Below, one piece after another: positions 6,917 through 12,374 of a stretch of DNA of 12,374 nucleotides (positions are counted from its first letter, which is position 1; every line of letters begins with the position of its first letter). The position numbers were made by a program, and so were the translations under genes. Under the pieces are notes generated by a model. The model saw only the letters and a program-made list of their open reading frames with translations, was not told the DNA's origin and did not search any database. The stretch spans positions 1 through 12,374 of the forward strand of contig DBYL01000014.1 in the NCBI GenBank assembly GCA_002309835.1, given 5' to 3'. This stretch comes from Bacteroidales bacterium UBA1187 (GTDB lineage Bacteria; Bacteroidota; Bacteroidia; Bacteroidales; Paludibacteraceae).

Positions 6917-7934
6917 AGATGGCTTTGAGTTTTTTACCGATGCTCTCTGCAGAAAAGCGCTTCGAGAGAGAGACGTTTTGGGGCGGAAGGTCAGTCTTCC
7001 AGAGAACAGTCTCAATGAATTCTGCAAATCGTCCTGATTTGTTTTGTACCACTTCTTGCGGTACGATGATATCAGCTATCTCTTCGGCTATGCCGACGGG
7101 GGTAGATAGAATAGGCACACCTGCCGCTGCGGCTTCGGCTAAGACAACCCCGTACGTCTCATATCGACTGCTGAGCACAAGTGCATCCGATTGGTGCATG
7201 TATTGCGCCACTTCTTCGGGCGTCAGTTCTCCTGTAAACCGTACTACGTGGTTTTCAAGAAGACCTAAGGAGTCCGCGTAATCATGTATTCGCTGATAGT
7301 CAAGACCTGTGCCTACGAGCACTAATTCGAAATCCTTCCGCCTGTAGGACAATAGTTTGACGGCTAATAAGAGACTTGTGATATTCTTCGCGCGTTCGTC
7401 AAAGCAACTCACGTGCAGCAGCACTTTTTTCTCTTTGGCGTTGGACGATTTGGGATGTTTGGCAAAGAAAAAATCATCTACTACATTATCTATTGTGCCC
7501 CACTGCTTGGCTTGTATTCCGCAGGCTTGCATTGCAAGCAGGAGCGGGGTGCTAACCGCCAGTACACTTTCGGCATTTGCGCATACGTGCTTCGCAAAAC
7601 GCTGCTTTGCAGCGGATAATCTCATGAATTGTCCATTATCAGGAAGATACCCGCTCCAATGCTCGATGATGATGTACGGAATTTTATAGTGTTTTTTGAG
7701 CCAGAGGGCCAATAGGCCTTGCTTCTGGATGACGTTCAGTTGCACCACATCGGGCATCCATCCTTCGCGTCGCAAGGCGCGCCATTGACGCCAAGTGTCT
7801 CGCCATCCCAGCGAGCTGATTACTCGCACATCAACGCCTTGCGCACGAACAGCCTCCACGTGCTTCTGCACGAAGAGACCAGCCATCGCGTCAGCTTCGG
7901 ACGGATACCAAGGTGTGAGGAAAAGGACGTTCAT
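6888..7934 (-). CDS. Family 4 glycosyltransferase
   Basis: A 348-aa GT-B retaining glycosyltransferase. N-terminal domain: MNVLFLTPWYPSEADAMAG (1-19), where the acceptor-side loop following the first strand is typical of GT4. C-terminal domain: LLHVSCFDERAKNI (172-185), LVLVGTG (204-210), VRFTGEL (231-237) and the donor-binding E-x7-E motif (E259 to E267 in YETYGVVLAEA), then GVPILSTPVGIAE. Likely cytoplasmic, acting on a surface-glycan precursor; sugar specificity is not readable. ATG 7934-7932 shares one base with the stop of the FemAB-like gene (TAATG), which fixes the start in preference to the frame opening at 7949. It overlaps the GT2 gene by 29 bases. Confidence 0.92.
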   Translation of the reverse strand: MNVLFLTPWYPSEADAMAGLFVQKHVEAVRAQGVDVRVISSLGWRDTWRQWRALRREGWMPDVVQLNVIQKQGLLALWLKKHYKIPYIIIEHWSGYLPDNGQFMRLSAAKQRFAKHVCANAESVLAVSTPLLLAMQACGIQAKQWGTIDNVVDDFFFAKHPKSSNAKEKKVLLHVSCFDERAKNITSLLLAVKLLSYRRKDFELVLVGTGLDYQRIHDYADSLGLLENHVVRFTGELTPEEVAQYMHQSDALVLSSRYETYGVVLAEAAAAGVPILSTPVGIAEEIADIIVPQEVVQNKSGRFAEFIETVLWKTDLPPQNVSLSKRFSAESIGKKLKAIYDSCLHRDI

Positions 7935-8893
7935 TACCGATAGCGCCACTCACGAATTTTCTGAATCCAGATAGCGATGCGGAAGAGCGGTTTATAGTAT
8001 CGCTCTACGGCATAGTATGTTACGGGGATGGAACCGAATTGCTTGTAGTGCCTTGCTGTGCCGCGTTCCGTGCCACCTTCGAAATCGAAATGCACATGTT
8101 TCTCTCTCGCCAGTTTCATGGCTTCCAGTACGAGTAATGCACTTGCGCCTGATTCGCGGAAGGCAGGGTCGTACGATGGGATGAGGTAATACATGTAGTT
8201 CTTATCCCACACGAGGAACGCTGCAGCATAAGCCTGTCCGTCTGCATTGCAGATACTAAGAATCTCGCATTGTTTGAGTCGACGTGCTTTACGCTCCAGA
8301 ACTAACAGAAATTCTCTCGAGTAGCTCACTCGTCTTCCTCGCGCTTGCAACCATTCCGTGTGCAGACGATAGAAATTCTCCGGTTCCATAGAGTGCTCGG
8401 CGTGCAGGGAGAGCGCTTTCTGCAGTTGGCGACGTTTGTTTTTGCTGAACGAAGCGATGACTTTATCTAGATCGCTCAGGTCCTCTACGCGGTATGTGAT
8501 GCGTTCTTGCGTCTTGAAGCCGAGCGCACGCATTGCGTCTACGCATAGGCTGCCGGGCAGGTATTGCTGGTAGTAATAAGCCAACTTCATGCCATCCAAC
8601 TGCTCTTTGATCTTACGGCACACTTCGGCTGTCTTCCATCGGTCGGCAGTGATGTCTGCTGTCACCCAGATGCCACCTATCTGGGACATCTGAGGCATCA
8701 CAATATACTTATACCACGCGCGCTTGCGCAAGAGATAAGGCATTGCGCCGGTGATGTTACCTTTCTCATCTTCGGCTAACAACACGTCCCATTCTTTGCC
8801 TGCACAAACAGCGTCCAGCCACCATGGAGTCATGGAGATAGGGATATACTCCTGCTCCCCGGCCCATTCGATATATCGCTCTTTATTGGTCAT
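7934..8893 (-). CDS. FemAB/GNAT-fold acyltransferase-like protein
   Basis: A 319-aa protein with two GNAT-like halves, as in the FemAB/Acetyltransf_6 (BioF2-like) group. Seen: RITYRVEDL at 131-139 followed by a basic helix SFSKNKRRQLQKA (148-160), YYLIPSYDPAFRESGASALL (a CoA- or tRNA-type pocket region, about 235-254), and the conserved terminal motif FDFEGGTERGTARHYKQFG (269-287). No signal peptide or transmembrane helix. Related proteins transfer acyl or aminoacyl groups in cell-wall or exopolysaccharide work, often beside glycosyltransferases, as here. The exact substrate is unknown. The start ATG shares one base with the ssb stop (TAATG), and its own stop does the same with the GT4 start, so the three genes are translated as a tightly coupled set. 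Confidence 0.82.
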   Translation of the reverse strand: MTNKERYIEWAGEQEYIPISMTPWWLDAVCAGKEWDVLLAEDEKGNITGAMPYLLRKRAWYKYIVMPQMSQIGGIWVTADITADRWKTAEVCRKIKEQLDGMKLAYYYQQYLPGSLCVDAMRALGFKTQERITYRVEDLSDLDKVIASFSKNKRRQLQKALSLHAEHSMEPENFYRLHTEWLQARGRRVSYSREFLLVLERKARRLKQCEILSICNADGQAYAAAFLVWDKNYMYYLIPSYDPAFRESGASALLVLEAMKLAREKHVHFDFEGGTERGTARHYKQFGSIPVTYYAVERYYKPLFRIAIWIQKIREWRYR

Positions 8894-9324
8894 TAGAAAA
8901 TGTCGTTAAAATTAGTATCTTCTGCGACAGGGGCTTCTTCGCTCGCTTCCTCTCTGTCGGCAGCGGACTGATTGTTGTTTCGGTACTGCTCGGGTCGATA
9001 GAGGATTTGTACATTTTCCGCTACTACTTCTGTCTTACGACGGATCTGTCCGTCTTTCTCCCACGAGCGTGTTTTGAGTTTGCCTTCCACATAGATTTTC
9101 ATACTCTTGCGCAAGTTCTGCTGTGCCCACTCGGCCAGATTGCGCCACAGCACGATAGAGTGCCATTCGGTCACGTCAGGAACCTGTGTGCCGTTTTGCA
9201 TTACGTAGCCACGTTCGGTAGTAGCTAAATTAAAAGTAGCAATTGCAACGCCGCGGTCTAAATAACGTACTTCAGGGTCATTGCCGACGTTGCCGATAAG
9301 AATAACTTTGTTTACACTTGACAT
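8893..9324 (-). CDS. ssb: Single-stranded DNA-binding protein
   Basis: A 143-aa SSB that coats ssDNA in replication, repair and recombination. OB-fold sequence covers residues 1-107: VNKVILIGNVGNDPEVRYL (4-22), FNLATTE (31-37), EWHSIVLWRNLAEWAQ (53-68), KIYVEGKLKTRSWEKDG (76-92) and AENVQIL (102-108). A Q/N- and E-rich linker of about 25 residues leads to an acidic tip, DTNFNDIF. The tip keeps the terminal hydrophobic Phe but lacks the proline of the usual DDIPF/DDLPF ending that binds partner proteins. First gene of a four-gene run with the FemAB-like and two glycosyltransferase genes. It has its own strong promoter and diverges from tonB. Confidence 0.95.
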   Translation of the reverse strand: MSSVNKVILIGNVGNDPEVRYLDRGVAIATFNLATTERGYVMQNGTQVPDVTEWHSIVLWRNLAEWAQQNLRKSMKIYVEGKLKTRSWEKDGQIRRKTEVVAENVQILYRPEQYRNNNQSAADREEASEEAPVAEDTNFNDIF

Positions 9325-9361
9325 AAATACACAAATTTGGTTAAATGATTAGTTGATAAAA

Positions 9362-9381
9362 ACCTTTGCGGCTGCAAAGGT
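9362..9381. repeat. Perfect palindrome over the ssb -7 box
   Basis: ACCTTTGC (9362-9369), loop GGCT, GCAAAGGT (9374-9381): a perfect 8-bp inverted repeat with a 4-base loop. Its right arm is the ssb -7 element and its left arm lies at or just after the expected ssb transcription start. It could be an operator-like site or a hairpin at the very 5' end of the ssb mRNA. Neither role is shown by sequence alone. Confidence 0.6.
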
Positions 9382-9406
9382 AGTGATTTTTCTTCACATA
9401 TGCAAG
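9375..9406 (-). promoter_or_regulatory. ssb promoter
   Basis: On the minus strand, CTTG (9406-9403), 20 bases, TACCTTTG (9382-9375), continuing CAGCCG to 9369. It fits the Bacteroidota -33/-7 consensus. The leader to the ssb ATG at 9324 is about 40-45 bases. Confidence 0.82.
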
Positions 9407-9442
9407 ATTTTTTTATGTTTTTTCTACGAAAAACTTGCATAT
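9398..9442. repeat. Inverted repeat carrying both -33 boxes of the ssb/tonB divergent region
   Basis: ATATGCAAG (9398-9406) and CTTGCATAT (9434-9442) are perfect 9-base inverted arms separated by 27 bases of A/T-rich DNA. Each arm contains the CTTG -33 box of one of the two outward-facing promoters. Confidence 0.7.
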
Positions 9443-9465
9443 ATGAAAATTTTGTTGTACCTTTG
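9434..9465 (+). promoter_or_regulatory. tonB promoter
   Basis: CTTG (9434-9437), 20 bases, TACCTTTG (9458-9465), continuing TAGCCG to 9471. Same layout and boxes as the ssb promoter, on the opposite strand. The leader to ATG 9505 is roughly 30-35 bases and A-rich just before the start (CCTAAAAAACACAAGAT). No Shine-Dalgarno sequence is seen, as usual in this phylum. A recG promoter is not evident, so this probably drives tonB-recG. Confidence 0.82.
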
Positions 9466-9504
9466 TAGCCGATTTTGATAACTACGCCCTAAAAAACACA
9501 AGAT

Positions 9505-10185
9505 ATGCAAGTTAAGAAATCTGAAAAAGCCAGTCTTGAGAATGACAAACTCGTTTATGTATTAATGGGTTTGGTTTTTGTGCTCAGCCTCGTGTATGTA
9601 GCGCTTGAGTGGACTGAGAGAGAAGTTACCAAGTATGAGGTAACCGACACGGAGTTCCTCTTTGAGGAAGAAGTGGAGATTCAGCAGACGAGTCAAGAGA
9701 CTCCTCCTCCCCCTCCACCCCCTGCAGTGCAAGAGGTAGAAGTGCTGAACGTGGTTGAGGATAACGTAGAGACCGAGTCTATTGACATCAACACAGAGGA
9801 TGACAAGGAGACGGAGGTTGTTATCGCTGCGCCGGTTGAGGCTCCCGTAGAGGAAGAGGAAGAAGAGGTTGTCTTCGTTGTAGTAGAGAAGATGCCTGAG
9901 TTCCCCGGTGGTCAGCAAGCATTGTTCAAGTACTTGAGCGAGAACGTGAAGTATCCGGTAATTGCTCAGGAGAACGGTATCCAAGGTCGTGTTATCTGCC
10001 AATTCGTGGTTAACCGTGACGGTTCTATCGTGGACGTAGAGGTAGTACGTTCCGGTGGTGATCCTTCGCTGGACAAAGAGGCTATCCGCGTTATCAAGTC
10101 GATGCCGAAATGGAAACCGGGTCAGCAGCGTGGTAAACCTGTACGCGTGAAGTACACGGTGCCGGTTAACTTCAAGTTACAATAA
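9505..10185 (+). CDS. tonB: TonB-family energy transducer
   Basis: A 226-aa inner-membrane-anchored periplasmic protein. A basic/polar start is followed by one transmembrane helix at about 16-34 (LVYVLMGLVFVLSLVYVAL), a linker with seven prolines (67-73) and acidic runs (E116-E121), then a C-terminal TonB domain (about 131-226). That domain starts EFPGGQQALFKYL and includes VKYPVIAQENGIQGRV, FVVNRDGSI and MPKWKPGQQRGKPVRV, ending VPVNFKLQ, all typical of Bacteroidota TonB. It passes proton-motive energy from ExbB/ExbD to outer-membrane transporters. No exbB/exbD or receptor gene is in the window, so its client is unknown. tonB genes are often multiple in these genomes. Confidence 0.93.
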   Translation: MQVKKSEKASLENDKLVYVLMGLVFVLSLVYVALEWTEREVTKYEVTDTEFLFEEEVEIQQTSQETPPPPPPPAVQEVEVLNVVEDNVETESIDINTEDDKETEVVIAAPVEAPVEEEEEEVVFVVVEKMPEFPGGQQALFKYLSENVKYPVIAQENGIQGRVICQFVVNRDGSIVDVEVVRSGGDPSLDKEAIRVIKSMPKWKPGQQRGKPVRVKYTVPVNFKLQ

Positions 10186-10191
10186 GGCGCC

Positions 10192-10205
10192 GCAGGCTAA
10201 CCTGC
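10192..10205 (+). repeat. Small hairpin between tonB and recG
   Basis: GCAGG (10192-10196), loop CTAA, CCTGC (10201-10205): a perfect 5-bp stem in the 33-base gap between the tonB stop and recG start. No T-run follows, so it is not a convincing terminator; at most it may tune recG translation or mRNA stability. Confidence 0.4.
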
Positions 10206-10218
10206 TCGGTTCTAAACC

Positions 10219-12309
10219 GTGGAATTAGCTTATCGAGATATAGCTTATTGTAAGAATGTCGGTGCCAAACGTGCCGACATTCTTCGTTCAGAGCTGGGTG
10301 TACGCACAGCGATGGACATGTTGCGTCAATATCCGTATAAGTATATTGACCGCAGTCGATTTTATCGCATCGCGGAGATAGTGGATGAAGACACCTATGT
10401 GCAGATTATCGGTGAGGTGACCGATTGGCACACGACGGGTATCGGTAAGGCGCAGCGACTCATCGCGACTTTCAATGACGGAGTACACCAGTGTGAGTTA
10501 GTGTGGTTCAGAGGCGTGCAGTACGTGAAACTGCAGAAGCACGTCAAGTATCTGCTTTTCGGTAAGCCGAGTCGTTTCAATCACGAGTATAACTTCGTGC
10601 ATCCGGATCTAACACCGTGGGATAAGGTGACACCGGAGATGACACAAGGTCTTGAACCCTACTACAATACTACGGAGAAGATGAAACGCATCAACCTGAA
10701 CTCCAAGGCGATGCGCACCATCATTGCGGACCTGATGCCGGATCTTAAGGCCGGTGTACCGGATACGATAGGCGTGGATGTGCTGCAGAAATATCGACTG
10801 ATGTCTCTGACGGACTCGCTTATCAACGTCCATTTCCCGCGCGACACGCGAAGTATGCAGAACGCGCGTGCGCGATTGAAGTTCGAGGAGTTGTTCTTTA
10901 TCCAGCTTCAGTTGCTAAGGCAGATGAAGAAGCGTGAGTCGAACCCGGGCTTCGTGATGCCGACGGTAGGAAGTCGATTCCATGGTTTGTATAAAGCGTT
11001 GCCGTTTGAGTTGACGAATGCGCAGAAACGTGTGATACGTGAGATACACGAAGACTTGAAGAGCGGTCATCAGATGAACCGACTGCTGCAAGGAGATGTG
11101 GGCTCGGGTAAGACGCTGGTGGCGCTGCTATGTTGTTTGCTGGCAGTGGATAACGGTTATCAGACCTGTATCATGGCCCCGACGGAGATTCTCGCGAACC
11201 AACATTACGAGACGCTGAAGACGTTCTTGGCTCCGCTGGGAGATGCAGTACATGTGGCTTTACTTACAGGAAGTGTGAGTGCGAAGAACCGTGTGCCTAT
11301 CCATAACGGCTTGATGAACGGGACCATCAATATCCTCATCGGCACGCACGCATTGCTCGAAGATGCAGTGCAGTGGCAGAACTTAGGACTGGTGATCATC
11401 GATGAGCAACACCGATTCGGTGTGGCGCAGCGAGCGAAGTTATGGACGAAGAATGAGACGCCTCCGCATATATTGGTCATGACGGCTACGCCTATCCCGC
11501 GTACGCTCGCGATGACTATCTACGGAGACTTGCGCGTGAGCGTCATCGATGAGCTTCCTCCGGGACGTAAACCCGTACAGACTATTCACTATCCGCTGCA
11601 GCGCCGTGCGCAAGTCTATTCGTTTGTACGCAAGCAGATAGAGGCCGGCCGACAGGTATACGTGGTATATCCGCTTATCAAGGAGAGTGAGAAACTCGAT
11701 TTGGAAGATCTGCAGAACGGGTTCAATGAGTTATGCGAGGCATTCCCGGAATATAAGATCTCGATGGTGCATGGTCAGATGAAAGCGGCGGACAAAGACC
11801 TGCAGATGCAGCGGTTCATTAGCGGTGAGACGCAGATACTCGTGGCGACGACGGTGATCGAGGTGGGTGTGAACGTACCCAATGCTTCGGTGATGATCAT
11901 TCAGAATGCGGAGCGGTTCGGTCTGAGTCAGTTACACCAGTTACGCGGGCGCGTAGGGCGTGGAGCGGACCAGAGTTATTGTCTGCTGCTCACGCGTACG
12001 GAGTTGACCAAAGACACGCGTCAGCGGATGGACGTGATGGTGGAGACGAACGACGGTTTCCGTGTGGCGGAGATGGATCTGAAGTTAAGAGGTGCAGGGG
12101 ATATTGAAGGCACGCAGCAGTCCGGTACGCCATTTGACTTGCATATCGCGAACCTCGCGACGGATGGCAGGTTGTTGGAGTTGGCGCGCGCTGCGGCGAG
12201 AGAGATCGTAGATGCCGACCCGTTGCTCGAGGACGAGATGAACCGTATATACAAAAGACGCCTCGATACATTACGTATCGAAGCGCATAATTGGAGCGAC
12301 ATAAGTTGA
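10219..12309 (+). CDS. recG: ATP-dependent DNA helicase RecG
   Basis: A 696-aa superfamily 2 helicase, full length for the family. It remodels stalled forks, R-loops and recombination intermediates. Order: N-terminal wedge/OB domain (about 40-150; YPYKYIDRSRFY at 38-49 and IIGEVTDWHTTG), then motor motifs Q-region FELTNAQKRVI (263-273), Walker A GDVGSGKT (292-299), APTEILANQH (320-329), DEQH box (395-398), TATPIPRTL (422-430), MVHGQM (516-521), ATTVIEVGVNVP (543-554) and motif VI QLRGRVGRG (574-582). The RecG-specific C-terminal LRGAGDIEGTQQSG is at 623-636. The start is GTG at 10219: an in-frame TAA lies at 10213-10215 and the first Met is 31 codons in, while residues from position 1 already match the RecG N-terminus. 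It lies 33 bases after tonB, probably co-transcribed. Confidence 0.97.
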   Translation: MELAYRDIAYCKNVGAKRADILRSELGVRTAMDMLRQYPYKYIDRSRFYRIAEIVDEDTYVQIIGEVTDWHTTGIGKAQRLIATFNDGVHQCELVWFRGVQYVKLQKHVKYLLFGKPSRFNHEYNFVHPDLTPWDKVTPEMTQGLEPYYNTTEKMKRINLNSKAMRTIIADLMPDLKAGVPDTIGVDVLQKYRLMSLTDSLINVHFPRDTRSMQNARARLKFEELFFIQLQLLRQMKKRESNPGFVMPTVGSRFHGLYKALPFELTNAQKRVIREIHEDLKSGHQMNRLLQGDVGSGKTLVALLCCLLAVDNGYQTCIMAPTEILANQHYETLKTFLAPLGDAVHVALLTGSVSAKNRVPIHNGLMNGTINILIGTHALLEDAVQWQNLGLVIIDEQHRFGVAQRAKLWTKNETPPHILVMTATPIPRTLAMTIYGDLRVSVIDELPPGRKPVQTIHYPLQRRAQVYSFVRKQIEAGRQVYVVYPLIKESEKLDLEDLQNGFNELCEAFPEYKISMVHGQMKAADKDLQMQRFISGETQILVATTVIEVGVNVPNASVMIIQNAERFGLSQLHQLRGRVGRGADQSYCLLLTRTELTKDTRQRMDVMVETNDGFRVAEMDLKLRGAGDIEGTQQSGTPFDLHIANLATDGRLLELARAAAREIVDADPLLEDEMNRIYKRRLDTLRIEAHNWSDIS

Positions 12310-12374
12310 TTACTTATCGTCGTGAGCGTGCAACGATTGCACATATTTCGCATGTGCCATCTTAACTCGCTTCA
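12310..12374 (-). CDS. Probable 3' end of an unidentified minus-strand gene
   Basis: On the minus strand a frame open from the right edge ends at TAA (12312-12310), directly abutting the recG TGA on the other strand. The visible C-terminus is KRVKMAHAKYVQSLHAHDDK. It is too short to identify, and an open frame of 21 codons can occur by chance. The charged, terminator-free, tightly abutting layout fits the dense packing elsewhere in the window. Two overlapping short inverted repeats lie in it (GTGCAA/TTGCAC at 12328-12342 and GCACAT/ATGTGC at 12339-12357), neither followed by a T-run. Confidence 0.4.
   Translation of the reverse strand, partial: KRVKMAHAKYVQSLHAHDDK

Noticed and set aside
9562..10002. 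146-codon minus-strand open frame inside tonB
   Set aside because: It is a shadow of the Glu/Val-rich TonB linker, giving a Leu-rich peptide with no family resemblance.
10192..10205. Hairpin after tonB as a Rho-independent terminator
   Set aside because: The stem is only 5 bp, no T-run follows, and recG begins 14 bases later with no promoter of its own.
12328..12357. Overlapping inverted repeats after recG as a bidirectional terminator
   Set aside because: Stems are 6 bp without T-runs and lie inside a probable coding frame.
1..12374. CRISPR arrays, tRNA/rRNA genes, insertion sequences, phage or defence genes
   Set aside because: No regular direct repeats, cloverleaf-like segments, transposase motifs or terminal inverted repeats were seen; nearly all the DNA is accounted for by recognisable chromosomal genes.

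Overview
This 12.4 kb window looks like a chromosomal segment of a member of the order Bacteroidales (phylum Bacteroidota). Three things point there. Start codons lack Shine-Dalgarno sequences and sit behind A/T-rich leaders. Promoters fit the Bacteroidota -33/-7 type (TTTG or CTTG, about 20 bases, then TAnnTTTG). The gene content is also typical: a DUF4290-like protein, a glutaminyl-cyclase-like M28 lipoprotein, a Bacteroidota-style TonB, and UxaC, SufC and RecG of the kind seen in this order. I cannot name the genus. The window is almost fully coding, and I see no CRISPR array, tRNA, rRNA or insertion sequence.

Layout. (1) 1-267: the 5' end of uxaC (minus strand) diverges from a long-chain polyprenyl diphosphate synthase gene (ispB-like, 268-1260, plus strand). 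(2) 1228-5926, minus strand: a tightly packed six-gene run, transcribed in the order endonuclease/exonuclease/phosphatase (EEP) protein, short DUF4290-like protein, prs, glutaminyl-cyclase-like lipoprotein, sufC, unusually short sufD. Two junctions are 4-base ATGA overlaps, one gap is 2 bases, and sufC/sufD overlap by 17 bases. A good promoter lies at 5968-5999. The last gene runs tail-to-tail into ispB with a 33-base coding overlap. (3) 6002-9324, minus strand: a second run, ssb, FemAB/GNAT-like acyltransferase, GT4 glycosyltransferase, GT2 glycosyltransferase, with one-base TAATG junctions at ssb/FemAB and FemAB/GT4. (4) 9325-9504: a divergent regulatory region in which the ssb and tonB promoters are near mirror images. 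(5) 9505-12309, plus strand: tonB, then recG (GTG start). (6) 12310-12374: probably the 3' end of an unidentified minus-strand gene meeting recG stop-to-stop.

How the genes relate. Most are housekeeping: PRPP synthesis (prs), Fe-S assembly (sufC, sufD), quinone side chain (ispB), DNA replication and repair (ssb, recG), outer-membrane energy transfer (tonB). One functional link stands out. The EEP protein has a signal peptide whose predicted cleavage leaves N-terminal Gln, and the same operon encodes a lipoprotein resembling the enzyme that converts such Gln to pyroglutamate. The GT2/GT4/FemAB-like genes probably build or modify a cell-surface polymer, but nothing here shows which one. I see no clear new defence or mobile system. 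The most unusual items are the half-length SufD, the mixed operons, and the shared extended promoter motif.
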